From: Lyophyllum atratum | Lineage: Eukaryota; Basidiomycota; Agaricomycetes; Agaricales; Lyophyllaceae | Length of the DNA stretch: 64,000 nt | Assembly: GCA_014905825.1 (NCBI GenBank) | Contig: JACGCN010000018.1 | Coordinates: 496,001-560,000 of the forward strand | Direction: 5' to 3' | In this document: positions 1-11,919 of the stretch, piece after piece | Layout: every line of letters begins with the position of its first letter | Position numbering within the stretch: position 1 is the stretch's first letter | Made by a program: the position numbers and the translations under genes | Notes under the pieces: generated by a model | Told to the model about the DNA's origin: nothing | Seen by the model: only the letters and a program-made list of their open reading frames with translations | Database searches by the model: none

Positions 1-18
1 AGTAAGGCAAACAAAAAT

Positions 19-1744
19 CTACATGGGAACAATAGGGGCGCTGCCCTTCTCCAGTGCTGTCCGTAAGCTGCAAAGTAGAACAACCGCAATGTCATTGGTA
101 ACGACTCGGGGATAAAAGGGCGGAGGCAAGGGAGAGGGCGAAGGGGGGAGGAAACACACCTATAGTCGTCGCCATTCTGGGTAATATACCGCACCCATGG
201 GAGGGCTTGATACCCGCTCTTCTCGACAATCTTGAGGTAGCGGACTTGAATGCCCGAGACTGTGAAGTACGGAATCTCGAACTTGACCGTGATGGGAGCT
301 CGTTTCTCGAGGTCGTTTTCTGGGGGTGAAGAGGTGGGTTAGACTTAGGTAAGGCTGAGGGTGGAGAAGGAGGGGCACCATTTTTTACACTGGGGAGACC
401 AAAGTGTGCGCGCATGAGGAACTCGCGGCTGCCGCCTAGCTGCTTGATCTTCCACACGAAAGCGGCTTTGTCGGGGGCATACTGCACTGTACCCGTTGAA
501 GCCTGTAATGCACATGGTTAGTACGAAACATGATACATATTCTTGCTACGCACCCTAAACTTCGGGCTATCCGCGTCATCCGGCACAGGCACATAAATCT
601 CGACATTATTCGCCGTACTTCGCCTTTTGAACTGCGCCTTAACCTTCACGACGTACTCCACCCTGCTGCCTTTATGGCTCTCCACAGCAGCCTCGACCCA
701 CACCAGCGGCTTCACAGGTGTCGAGAGGCGGTACGACATGAGCTCAAACTCGCCGTCTGGCGGGATGAAGGAGATTGTGCGGTCGTTCTCAAATCGGGAG
801 AGACGCACACATTGGTGGAATTTGACGTCTTCCATTTCGATTGCTTTGCCGCGCGCCGCTGGGGGGCGGGTCAGTTGGGCGGAGAGGTGGGGTAGGAAAG
901 AAAGCTTACTGCGCCCTGTGCTCTCGAACATGACTTTGTCGTTGAGCCCAAGTCGGAGCTCAGGCATACCTGAGAGGTAGCATTTCATCTTGACGGCGCC
1001 GAGGATCTCGGATCGTACGACGTTGCCGTTGGCGTTCACCTGTGATCAAAAAGGATATTGTTACGGAGAGTAGTTGCAGAAAGAGAGTTGTACGTACCAG
1101 CATGTTCACACTTTCGATCACGTCGAGGAAGACTTCGTTCTTCCGATACCGAATGCCCTCCGTCCGCCATGACACCGCGTTCGTCACCGCCATCGGCGGT
1201 CGCACCTGCACCTCTAGTTTGTGTGATTCCTGTGTAATGTATCTGCGACTCTGAGTTAGCGTCACGCAGAGAACTTCTGGTTAAAGGGAGCGTACTCTTG
1301 CAAGATCTTACTCTCGGTCGTCTGGGGGTAGCCGAAGTCCATCATCTCGTCCATCAGCTCATATATAATCACAAAATTATCCCGGATGCTCTCCTCCTCA
1401 AGCTCCTTGAAGTATTCCACGAGGACCTGCGTTAGCCGGTGCAGGAAGATGATGATCTCGGCCGCGTTCGAGTTGCGCTTCGATAGCGCGAGCACTAGTC
1501 CAGAAATTAGGTGAAAAGAGGGAACGATGGCACTGCTTGACTTACGATAGAGATTCGAATGTCGGATGTGCATGTAGTTGATACCCTGGCTGGAGAAACA
1601 TGGGGTTACTTGTTGGCCTTCCTCTTCGATGTCGAGGATGAGGGGAAGGAATCGCTCGACATAGGAGGGGGGAACGTCGTCGCGGTAGGAACGCTGGATG
1701 AGGGGCTTGCCTTTGAGGTCGAGGATTGCTATTAGACTGGCCAT
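19..1744 (-). CDS. APM1: AP-1 clathrin adaptor complex subunit mu
   Basis: Medium (mu) chain of the AP-1 adaptor, which selects tyrosine-motif cargo for clathrin vesicles between the trans-Golgi and endosomes. The start MASLIAILDLKGKPLIQRSY is the classic N-terminal longin-like domain of mu chains. The mu-homology domain follows, with AVSWRTEGIRYRKNEVFLDV and, near the end, GYQALPWVRYITQNGDDY. The gene has several short introns; the first is 1496-1545, with a gtaag donor. The last exon is 19-67, spliced so that the protein ends SLRTALEKGSAPIVPM before TAG. The total of about 430 residues matches the family. It is full length, with no key region missing. AP-1 rather than AP-2 is inferred from overall sequence, especially the N-terminus and the YITQNGD tail. 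Confidence 0.95.
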
Positions 1745-2114
1745 CGAGCTCGTCGACCGTTACGATGCTTGGTCACGGGAACAATCCATACTAAATTGAC
1801 TTCCCACGCACCCATCTCGCGACGAGGTAGGACGAGGTCCTGACTATGATGAAGTTTGCGTAACGCCATGACCTCTGGCTCGAAGGGAAAGTTGTGCCTC
1901 CTCCTCCTTTTAAGTCTCGCCAGACGGCGTAATGCGACTGAAGCTCCATCCAGTCAAGCAGCTGTAGGATTCAGTGGTGTTGGAAGGGTCAATGCCCCTT
2001 CATGTATAGTCTGCGTTTACTTAAAATCCGGTGGAAGTGTAGCAGCTGCTTGCCATTGGACTATGATTCTAATGTTATACATGGGAAGAATAAATCTATC
2101 GTGATCAGAGAGCT
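1745..2114. other. Intergenic region between VAS1 3' end and APM1 start
   Basis: This 370-bp gap should hold the APM1 promoter and the VAS1 3' untranslated region, since both genes are on the minus strand. Short open frames on the plus strand (for example 1856-2104) have no recognisable protein character. I see no RNA gene or repeat. Confidence 0.5.
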
Positions 2115-5100
2115 TCATTTAAGTTTCGAAAACATCTCTCTTGACAATTCCAGCGTCGAAATCTCCGCCTCCAACGTCTTGCGCTAAAACACGATCAATA
2201 CAACGCGCGCAGGACAGTATCGAATCAATCGAACCTTTTCCTCATTAGCAAGGCGCACAGTTGCAGGTACGGTCTCTTCATAATCTGCCTGCGCCTCCAT
2301 CTTGACGACCTTCTGCAAATTCAGGCGTGCAAGATCGAGTTTCTTGACGCATTTAGCGATCTCCACATCAAGGTCCACGAGGCCCTAGATGAGATGATAC
2401 GCGTTACATTACCCCGATGTAGATATATTCGAGATAGACCTACCCGCACAAGTGTATGCACAGCAACGGTGGGCGTTACGACAGCGCCACCGCATCCAGC
2501 AGGGATCTCGCTCAGGTCGCGGACGACCTTTGCGGCCTTGCATCCCTTGGTGAGTGCCACGATCGTTGGTAACTGCGATTCGAACAACGCCGCCTCATCA
2601 CCATTCTGTATGTGGAAGAACACTGGTAAAAGGATCAGATGAATGCTATAAAAGATGGACGTCGCGTGCGGTGTACGCACGTTGAATATCGCTTTGCAGA
2701 TTATACGAAGCAGCAAGCGAGCGGCCAGTCTTCAGGGCAGAAAATACGAGATCGAAGCTCTTATCAGCGTTCTCAAAGACAAACATTTTGTCCTAAATCA
2801 GGATCATGAGCCAAAACTTTTGCCAAGACCGGCGTGCATACGTACGTATACTGGGAATGCAGACACCATGATCGACGGCGTAGAGTCATTGGGTCTCCGA
2901 GGCAGACGCTGCCATAGCTCCTCCGTGACAAACGGCATGAACGGATGAAGCAGCCGGAGGCCATGATCAAGACATGTATACAGCGTCTGTTGTGCCGATT
3001 TCCTTGTAGCAATAGGTGCCGATTCGTCCGTCATGGGTTTCATTGCTTCCTACGAGCGAGACGAGAGTCAGGTGTGCAACAGGTAGGCCAGCACAATACT
3101 CACGATATACACGTCACAGAGCTCGTACAGCCAGAAGTTGTAGGCTGACGTAGTAGCAAGCATGAAATTCCGCTCCGCGAGCTGCGTGTTGATGTCCGCC
3201 GCAGCGATGTTGAGTTTGTGCAGAATCCATTGCTCCACAAGACTCTCCCTCCCCGTAGGCTGCGTATAATTGGTTAGACTCCAAATGCTAACTACAACAT
3301 GAATCTCCGACCTTGGGCGATGGCTCCGGGACGAACGTCTCATCCAGCTTGAGCATCGCGAACTTGGTCGCATTGAAGATCTTGTTGCAGAATTTACGGT
3401 ATCCCTCAACTCGCAGAATCTCCAAGTTGATGTCGCGTCCTGGAACCACAGACAATCAGCCTTCCCACTACCCTAAACGGAAAGAACGTGTACGCACCTC
3501 CACCAGAATATGCACAAAGCGCAAAGCGCAGCGCATCCGTACCGCATTGCGGGATACCTTTCGGGAAGTCCTTCTTCTGCCCCGCGGTCGCCTTCGCAAT
3601 CTCCTTCTCGTCCAAATTTCCTTCACGGAGCTTAGCATGGAGCTCCTCAAGGGGCAGGCCTTGGATGACGTCGATGGGGTCAATGACGTTTCCGAGGGAC
3701 TTGCTCATCTTACGGCCATGGGCATCGCGGATCATGGCATGGCAGTACACCTCCTTGAAGGGCATCTGACCCGTCAGCTTGATGCCAAGGAGAACCATAC
3801 GTGCTACCCAGAAGAAAAGAATGTCCCAGCCAGTTTCGAGCAGCGAGGCGGGGTAATATTGTTGCAGATCCGGGGTCTGTACAAATGAAATCAGAACGTG
3901 TCATACAGATGAGATCTATGGTGAAGAAACGCACATTTTGGGGCCAGCCCATGATGGAGAACGGCCAGAGGCCAGACGAGAACCAGGTATCTAACACATC
4001 CTCATCCTGCTCAAGTGTAAACTTCCTGCCGGCGGCGAATACCTCAGCACGTTCCATCGCCTCCTCCTTTGTGCGTCCCACTACCCAGTTCTTGCCCTCA
4101 TTCGGCTGTTAAACAAGTTCATCAGCATCGTCCGTTTTGAAGCAAGAGCGCACACAGCACGTACATCCTGGTCAAGCCCCTCAATCCGTACGAAGTACGC
4201 CGGACACCGGTGACCCCACCACAGTTGCCGCGAGATACACCAATCCTGAATGCCCTCCAACCACCGATACCAGTCATTCTCGGATTGTTTGGGCGTAATC
4301 AGCAACTCCCCGGCACGCGTGCGCTATGTACGAATGATGACCTTGAGCACCGAGCGATATATGCACCACGGGAGGGGCGTACCTTGATCGCCTCCTCTGC
4401 AAGTGGCTTGCAGTTGACCCACCATTGCGGCTTGAGCACGGGCTCAATGAGGTCGCCGGATTTACTACCCGAAAGATGATCAGCCATGGGTCACAACTGC
4501 GCTCAGACCAAGTTACCTGCAGACCGGAATTTGCATGGGATTATCCTTCGTCTCAATATAGAAACCCTGCTCCTTCAGCAGCTTCACAACCTCCACGCGC
4601 GCATGGAACCGTTTCATGCCCTGCATAATGAAAAGCACTTCAGCATAGCCTTTACAGCCTAAGGATCATTGCAAGGACCTTGAATTGCTCGCCAGCATTG
4701 GCGTTGAACGTGCCGTCATCGTTCAAGATATTCACGAACTCAAGTCCATGTCGCACGCCGACCTCGTAATCGTTCTGATCATGGGCGGGGGTGATCTTGA
4801 CAGCACCAGTACCGAATTCCATGTCGACAGCGATGGCGTCGGTGACGATGGGGAGACGGCGGGAAAGGAAAGGATGGACGGCAAATTTGCCATGGAGGTG
4901 CTATAACAAAATAGAATAAGCACTCTTACCAAAGGAAGAGACAGAAGGGGTGCACGGGAAGGAGCATGTACCTTGTATCTAGGATCGTCTGGGTGCACCG
5001 CGATTGCCGTATCACCAAGCATGGTTTCTGGTCGCGTCGTTGCCACAATAATTCTTTCGTCTACAACTACCGTCAAGACACGGAAACCTCGTGAATAAGA

Positions 5101-6380
5101 GAGAGCACTCACCCGAGCCCTCGATGACATATGCAAAGCTCGTTATAACACCAAACTCAAACTTCTCCTTCGCGTCATACCCTGGCACATTTAGGAACGT
5201 TCTGCCGGACAATTGCTTCTGGTCGACCTACGCACATAACAGTCAAGTGATATGCACGCAAGAAGACTCGGAAGCGCGAACCTCGAGATTGGAGAGCGTG
5301 GTGTTGAGTTGGACACACCAGTTGACGAGTCGGTTCGCACGGTAGAGGATACCATCCTCATGCAGCTTGCAGAACGTCTCGATCACCGCCCTCGAGAGTT
5401 TCTACTCAAGCCCGTGAATGAGTGTATGATTGGAAGGCTACGAGAAGACGCACCTCATCCATAGTGAACGCCACACGGTCCCAATCATAGCTCCCTCCAA
5501 GTCGGTAGAGCTGGTTGGTGATCTTCGTCTGGTACCTGCCCATCACTGCATCAGCCGAATCCTCATCTTACACATTGCTGACACTCACTCGTCTTTCCAC
5601 TGCCTAACAGTTTCCACAAAGTCCTCCCGTCCGAGGTCGTGTCGCGTCTTGCCCGATGTTTTGTAGAGACGCTTCTCGACAACACTTTGTGTCGAGATCC
5701 CAGCATGGTCGAACCCAGGCGCAAACAGCGTCTCCTTACCAAGCATACGGTTCCTACATTAAACACATAATCAGGCCGGCGAACACACGCGCATAATACT
5801 GAAAATACGTACCAGCGCACCAACGAATCCTGAATCGCGACCGTCAGGCCATGACCAATATGCAAGCTGCCCGTCACGTTTGGCGGCGGCGCAGGCACCA
5901 CAAAAGTGCCCCGCGTCTCGCCCTCTTTGAGCGGGAAGAACTTCGAAGTGCTCTCAGGCTTGAAGAAGTCCTGGGCAAGCCACCAGTCGTACCATGCCGA
6001 CTCAATGACGATGGGATTGTATCCAGCGGCCATGGGCTGCGACATGTCTTCATTATCCGGTATCAGTACGACCATATATGAGTGGAAATGGAGTGCGAAC
6101 CCTTTTTCTCGCCCTCGGGAGTGACGTTGACGAAGGGTGCTTCAACGGCCTCGTCCTTCTTCGCCTTTTCGGCCTTGGGCTTCTTGTCAGCAGCGGGTGC
6201 AGCCTTGGCCGTCTTGGCAGCGAGTTTTGCCTCCTTCTCTAGCCGTTTGGCCTCCTTTTTCGCTGGAGGTACAGTCGGTCTCCGAGTCGCATCGAGCAAA
6301 GGCTAGGACGCACCTGCACTCTTCGAGTTGGGGTTGGGTGCATCGGAATTGGGAGGCTGGGATGGTGCTGGATCGGCCAT
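2115..6380 (-). CDS. VAS1: Valyl-tRNA synthetase (cytosolic and probably mitochondrial)
   Basis: Class I aminoacyl-tRNA synthetase that charges tRNA-Val. After a Lys/Ala-rich eukaryotic N-terminal extension comes the catalytic domain with [14 protein letters not shown]; the HIGH codons are at 5851-5862. The editing (CP1) domain has [13 protein letters not shown], followed by [12 protein letters not shown]. The KMSKS signature ([10 protein letters not shown]) is at 3697-3711. The anticodon-binding region and a C-terminal coiled coil ([19 protein letters not shown]) complete the protein. About a dozen introns interrupt it. The last intron puts [20 protein letters not shown] just before TGA at 2115-2117. 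The ATG at 6378-6380 ([10 protein letters not shown]) is the cytosolic start. An in-frame ATG at 6465-6467 adds a presequence-like extension (separate entry). All signature motifs are intact. Confidence 0.96.
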
Positions 6381-6467
6381 AATTGTGCGCGCGACAGAAG
6401 GCGTCCTCTTTAGCAAAGACGGGGGATGGAGACGGAGTAGACGAGATGCAAAGAGATATCGATGCAT
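6381..6467 (-). other. In-frame 5' extension of VAS1 encoding a putative mitochondrial presequence
   Basis: An upstream ATG at 6465-6467 opens the same frame as the cytosolic VAS1 start and adds 29 residues, beginning MHRYLFASRLLRLHPPSLLK. The extension has several Arg and one Lys, no Asp or Glu, and alternating hydrophobic and basic residues, as expected for a mitochondrial targeting helix. In budding yeast one VAS1 gene makes both the mitochondrial and cytosolic enzymes from two in-frame AUGs. That the same happens here is an inference. Confidence 0.7.
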
Positions 6468-6588
6468 CCCATCCGGTGACTCGTTTAGCAACTCGGCTAA
6501 GCCCGCCTGCAAAATTTAGATCTAATCTTATCGTTCGATCGATCTTTGCTGCTTACGTTGGCAACCAGTTGCCCTTCTGCTCAAATTC
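6468..6588. promoter_or_regulatory. Bidirectional promoter region between VAS1 and RRP7
   Basis: Only 121 bp separate the upstream VAS1 ATG from the divergent RRP7 ATG, so both genes must share this promoter. It is AT-richer than its surroundings, with a TTAGATCTAATCTTATCG stretch near 6517. No canonical TATA box is obvious. Co-regulation of a tRNA synthetase and a ribosome biogenesis factor would make functional sense. Confidence 0.6.
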
Positions 6589-7588
6589 ATGACTCTCCCA
6601 ACCTCCCTTAGCGGATTTACCGTTGTCCCAGTCTCCTACTCGCCCTCATCGACGCATTACATATATGCTCGGTCTCATGCAGGCTCGAAGAAGGCTGCCC
6701 AAACGTCTTTGCCCGAGGGAAGAACTCTCTTCATGGTCAATATCCCGCCAGACGCTACAGAAAGACAGCTAGGGCAGCTTTTCAAACACTGTGGAACGGT
6801 GGAGAAGGTCATATTTGATCTGGACACAGTGGAGCCCCATCATGAAGACAGCGACAGCGATGAAGAGATGGAGGAGACCCTGAATCCTGCAGCAGAACCT
6901 GGAGTTGAGGAGCAGCCTCGGAAACGTCGAAAAGTGGCAAAAGACGATATACCAAAAGTCGTCCCTCTACCCTCGAAAAGCCTACGAACCTTGCGACCGT
7001 CAGGCCGGTCAGCGCACCTTGTCTTCCTCGATTCCTCTTCGCTCCAGCGAGCACTTTCGTCTGCGACAAAAAGCCGCGCCTGGCCGTCGATGCCAGAAGA
7101 GCCATCAGGCCTCCCGCATTATACCTCGCTATATGACTCTCTACGGCCGCCGTTGGACGCAGTACGGGAGCACGCGGACTCGTCCATATTATTTTACGAG
7201 TACGAGCTGCAAAAAACGAAACAGAAATCAAAATACCGCAAGGGAGAGGCGATCGTTGATGACGATGGATTCACACTGGTTACGAGAGGTGGAGCCTACG
7301 GCAAGACGCTGGGTGGTGGGGTGGGTGTTGCGAGCAAGCAATTCCAGAAGAGTGGAAAGACATCCAATCGGAATCGGGGAGCCAAAAAAGAGGGGAAGGA
7401 GAAAAAGGATTTCTATGCCTTCCAGAAGGCAGAAAAACAACGCAGCGGTATGTGGTATTGTGATACAAATATGCGCACCACACTGACGATTTGCATCATC
7501 AGATTTAATGAATCTGAAGAAGAGGTGGGAGGAAGACAAGGCCAAGGTGGAAGCGCTCAAGGCGTCTCGACGATTCAAGCCGTACTAG
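6589..7588 (+). CDS. RRP7: Ribosomal RNA-processing protein 7
   Basis: Component of the small-subunit processome, needed for 18S rRNA maturation in the nucleolus. The N-terminal region starts MTLPTSLSGFTVVPVSYSPS, then GRTLFMVNIPPDATERQLGQ, an RRM-like fold. It is followed by an acidic stretch and a basic KRRK patch. The C-terminal RRP7 domain contains GFTLVTRGGAYGKTLGGGV, KKEGKEKKDFYAFQKAEKQR and the hallmark C-terminus ending SRRFKPY. There is one intron, 7448-7502 (donor gtatgt, acceptor ag), which restores LMNLKKRWEEDKAKVEALKA. At about 314 residues the length is normal. The gene is divergent from VAS1. Confidence 0.93.
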
Positions 7589-7694
7589 CGAGCAGTGTTA
7601 CCGGCAGGCTAGTTAATGGCCCCGAGATCTATTCTATCAGATGCGAGGCTGACCAGCCTCGGTCTATCAGACTTGTCCAGAGGTGCGACTATGA

Positions 7695-8674
7695 TTAGGA
7701 CGCGAGGAGAACACCTAGTGAGCTCACCGAAGCCATTGACGAGATTACTGCTTGCAATACCCAAATACAACGCTAGTGTGATCTGAAGTTGACTACTTAC
7801 CCACATGAAGAAAGTAAATGAGTCTCGACCCCTTGCGCCAGCCATCCGGAAGTATTAAACGTTCCATTGCATCCCACCATTCCAATCCAGCTAGAAAATT
7901 AGACACATCACATTCTTGGAAGTCGTGCTCTTCGTACGTACTACTCAACAAAACACGCTTGAGGGCTGAATGAAGTCTTTGTGGCATAGTTCCCTCAATA
8001 GTGGCAATAACGTTCCTCTGTCCAACGCCGTCGTCCTCCTCGCTTTTTTCATTCTCACGTCTGCGCCAAATGATCGTGCAATAGCCCTCTGACACAACAA
8101 CATGTAGCGGAACACATGGACATGCCTCAATGACCTCGTTGACGCACCTAGTATCCACATCAGGGAATAACATAGTCCAAACGACGTAAATGCGCCACCA
8201 GCTCTATAGTCCTGGTTCCCTGGATTACGGCGCCGTGGACGATACGATGCAGGCGCGGCTGCATCAGCTAGAGTAGTGCGGTCATTGGTCCCCTCATGTA
8301 TGGGTCTCGCCATGTGCCAGCAAACGACCTCAGGACGTCGGCTTCCTCGTGGTTAACGGGGATTAACAATGCCATCGCCTTGGTACTTCACGTTCGTGTT
8401 TACGTCCCACCAGTGGCCCTGCCTCGACGAAAGCTGAAGCATCGATCTAGAGATGAACGCGGCAGGACCAACAGCGCGGTAGATGGGACGCGTGGTCTAT
8501 TTTTGCGCTCCGCGCGAGTAGCATGCTGGTTGTCTGACCATGAGATCCAGGTGATACGCGTAAGTCGACAGCTGTGTTCGGCAAGATTCGCGACTTGGCA
8601 TCGAGAATAAGATGCATCCTCGCATCCCAACAACGGCGAGGAACTGTATGAGAGATCTCGAGTTCTAAATGCAT
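7695..8674 (-). CDS. Hypothetical protein, probably multi-exon
   Basis: I do not recognise the product. Open, protein-like segments in one orientation can be joined by plausible short introns. They are: MHLELEISHTVPRRC from the ATG at 8672-8674; a segment with PIYRAVGPAAFISRSMLQLS; WRIYVVWTMLFPDVDTRCVN; then CVPLHVVVSEGYCTIIWRRR through GLEWWDAMERLILPDGWRKG. A gtaagt donor after FLHV would give a short final exon ending at TAA 7695-7697. Trp-rich, evenly spaced hydrophobic residues suggest a real folded protein. It converges on RRP7, with about 100 bp between the stops. The exon structure is my reconstruction and the start could differ. Confidence 0.4.
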
Positions 8675-8871
8675 CAGGCAAGGCCCTTCTGGAAGATTTG
8701 AAATACGAGCATTCGGAGGTTTTCAATACTATCCGAGTGAAATCGGTGCTCGCGCTGCCCAGCCTGCCCGGATCTTGTCAATGGACAGTCGAGTTGTCGT
8801 AAAGAGCTCCAGATCGGGATGACGCAGACTGCCGGATGAGATACTACGGCACGTGAGATGAGAAAATATGA

Positions 8872-10880
8872 ATGCGGGGTGAACCGGTTCTGCTCGACGA
8901 CGACGACGACGACGACGATGAAGAGCGGTATCCCCAGTGGCATCCCTCGGGCATCCACAAGAGGCTCTACACTGTTCTCCCCCGCCCCTCTGCTGCTGCC
9001 TCCTCGTCCACCCAGCATCGACCACGGCCGCGCTCCAACTCGGCATCGCTGTACACGAGCAGCAACCTCCTGCCCCTATCTTTTTTTGATACACCACCCG
9101 CCCCGCCCTCCCGCCTCCCCCCTGCACCACCACGCCTGCCTGGAGAGCCCAAACAGCACACGAACACCAACCCCAATCCACTCGCACTAACTCCGTCCCC
9201 CCTCACCAATGACGATGCTCCCTCCATTCATGCCCAGCTTCTTTCATCTAGTCTCCCCTACCAGTATCCTTCACACTCCTCTTTTGAAGGTCTCCATAAT
9301 CCCAAGCACCATCTCCACCCCCGCCAAAAACGACCACGGGCCCGCTACCAACTCGACGTCGGTGCCTACGGCATCCCCAAGCAGTGTCGCCATCCGCGCC
9401 GCGCCTTTCACACCCATGCCACCGATCCTCTACCACTCGCTGTCCAGATCGGCGAGGATGCCTACTTTGTTCGCGACAATGCCATGGGTGTCGCCGACGG
9501 CGTCGGAGGTTGGGCCCGCACCCACCCACCTCCTGACCCAAATGCTCCTCCCACCCCAACCCCCAGCGCCCTCTTTGCTCGCCGCCTCATGCACTTCACC
9601 TCTGCCCAACTAGAGCCCTTGCCGGACTGCCCCCCAGTTGATCCAGGTCCCGTTCCGGACCTTGACTCACATCTCGCTGAGCTTTCAGAAGGGATCGACG
9701 TCCTCCAGATCATGGAGCGTGCCTATGAGCAGACCGTCAAAGCGCACGTTCAGCCGTCCACCTCTACCCCTTTACACACCGGATCCTCCACAGCCCTTGT
9801 GGCGGTGCTGGACAATGTAGAAGAGCCCATGCTCAAGATCGCAAATATCGGAGACTGCATGGGCATGCTTGTCCGGGGTGACGACATCGTGTGGCGTAGC
9901 GAGGAGATGTGGTGGGCCTTTAACACCCCAGTACAGCTCTCACCACCTCCCCGACCACCCACTCCGCCGCCTTCAGCAATATCTTCTTTAATGTCCACCA
10001 CCTCCAGCTTCCTCTCACGTCCCCTTTCCCCGTCCACGTCATCCTCTCCCTCATCTTCTAGCTCATATCTGCCTTTCCATCCACCCCCTCCGCCAAAGCC
10101 GACATCGGCTCCTCGGACGGAGAATGCCAAAGTGACGCCACGAACAACCGCACAGGTTGTCACCCTTCCCGTATGCCCAGACGACATCCTTATCCTCGCT
10201 AGCGATGGGCTGAGTGACAACCTCTGGGACGAAGACGTCCTCGACGAAGTCGTCCGATTCCGGCGGACTTGGGCAGCAGGGGCATCGGAGGTATACGAGG
10301 CGTCTACGGGCGTCACAACCACATCGACAAACAGCACAGCAGGAGTTCAGATATCCACCGCCACAGCGACCGCCGCATCGTCGTCATCGCCGCCGCCTGT
10401 CATATCCCCCTCGGCATCGTCATCCTCATCGACAGATTCTTCTTCCCTTCGCCGACACACTCTCGCAGGTATGCTCTCCGAAGCACTCTGCTCCCGCGCA
10501 CGTAGCGTCTCCGAGCGGCGGCACAACCGGACAAACGGTTTCTCCTCAGGTTTATCATCATCGGCGCCGGCTTGCTCATCACCACTGTCGTCGAGCGACC
10601 GGAGCTGTAGCAGCGCCCCAAATTCGAACGCTGCTGATGCCCGGAGATCGTCACCACGGCGTAGCCCATCCCCTGAGCCATGTGCAGACGCAGACGAAAC
10701 TCCCTTTGCACGGCGCGCACGCGAGCTCGGCAAGACATTTTCAGGTGGGAAACGCGATGGTATGTGCCCATTCAACTATGTGCCCATCCATCATCTAACA
10801 TCCTCCCAGATATCTCTGTCCTCGTCGCGATCGTGTCCCCAACCCCGAATATAATCTCACCTCAGTCTGAAACACGTTGA
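8872..10880 (+). CDS. PTC7: PP2C-type protein phosphatase, PTC7 family
   Basis: Metal-dependent Ser/Thr phosphatase related to yeast Ptc7, a mitochondrial PP2C that acts on coenzyme Q biosynthesis. The core begins around residue 205 with IGEDAYFVRDNAMGVADGVG, which carries the metal-binding Asp residues. It continues with STALVAVLDNVEEPMLKIAN, IGDCMGMLVRGDDIVW and CPDDILILASDGLSDNLWDE. One intron (10760-10809, donor gtatgt) joins GKRD to the last exon, which encodes DISVLVAIVSPTPN and ends in TGA at 10878-10880. This rejoins the conserved final strand. At about 650 residues it is roughly twice the yeast protein, because long Ser/Pro-rich insertions lie inside the domain. The N-terminus (poly-Asp) shows no mitochondrial presequence, so the true start may be further upstream or a first exon may be missed. 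Confidence 0.85.
8896..8919 (+). repeat. GAC trinucleotide microsatellite in PTC7
   Basis: Seven GAC units followed by GAT encode eight consecutive aspartates near the predicted PTC7 N-terminus. Such tracts vary in length between strains. It also makes the assigned start less certain, since poly-Asp is unusual right after an initiator. Confidence 0.85.
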
Positions 10881-11919
10881 TTACTGCCCGCGCCTCCACG
10901 CCAACCTTCGTCTCTATCCTCATTTCCATGTTTCCCTTCCCTAGCATATTTTTATCGGACTCACAGCCGCTGTACAACTTCTCCTTTCATTCTTGGTATA
11001 TTATTCTCCCTGCAACATGTAGATCTAGTTCATCCACCACATACATACATACTTAAAGCCAGCCCCCATTTGTACATTCTCTTTATCGTCATCGGCGCCT
11101 TTCTGTCTACCAGCACCAACTCATCCTTCTCGTGTACCACTTTCTTGCTTCCCGTCTAGTTTTTATTTCAAATCCTCCACGTGTATTCTACAAAATAAGA
11201 ATGGAGATTAGGGGAGCTCAGAGCGCAGGACAAGTGGCGCTTATTTGACCGCTTACCTGCCGTTTACGGTACTAAGCAAACCGGCCTTTTGGCCCATCGG
11301 CTTCCAGTACTTAACTTATGTAGCTGGGATGGGCCCAGCGCGTGTGATGCAGTGAAGGTTTTATATTTGCCTAGGTCGATTGTCCAGGTTTCTGGTACGA
11401 TCACTGACTCGCGGCTGCTGCTCTGCGTGGTGCCTTCTCGCTTCATTGGTCACATAATTCAAAGATCGGCAATGGCTAGAAAAGTCACTGCCTTCTCTCA
11501 CTGTGTCCGGGCAGTGCTACAGGACGCCGCCCCATTGGTTGGTGAGGTCTGTAAGTAAAAACGCTGTAGCCCCTAATCAAGCTTCTGAGCTTTCTACGTC
11601 GAGCACGAGCTTAAGTTATCGTTGACTAGTAGTGGAAAGACGGAGAGTGAAGGAGAGTTCCATACATGAAGCCTATAGAACACACATAGCAAATCGTACA
11701 GAAAGACTGGGACAGAGGATATGTACTGCTGCCCGGCGGTACGTGGACAACGATTTCAGATGAAAAACAGTACAGAAAGCAAACAGACTGGGTACGATGA
11801 AGCTTTCGAGGAGATCATTTTGATTATAGTAGTCCATTAGACAGAAAACACCTAGTAGGAAGGCCGTATCACAGGAGTGACCAGTAAAGATAGAGAAGGA
11901 CTACCAGATATCACATACT
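10881..11919. other. One-kilobase intergenic region
   Basis: Downstream of both flanking genes, PTC7 (plus) and the interrupted minus-strand gene. The first 300 bp are pyrimidine-rich and probably 3' untranslated sequence. Only short open frames occur (for example 11264-11446) and none looks like a protein. I see no RNA gene or repeat. Confidence 0.4.

Noticed and set aside
9750..10775. Long minus-strand open frames antisense to PTC7 (for example 9750-10337 and 10347-10775)
   Set aside because: They mirror the Ser/Pro-rich coding strand of PTC7; their translations are low-complexity shadows without family features.
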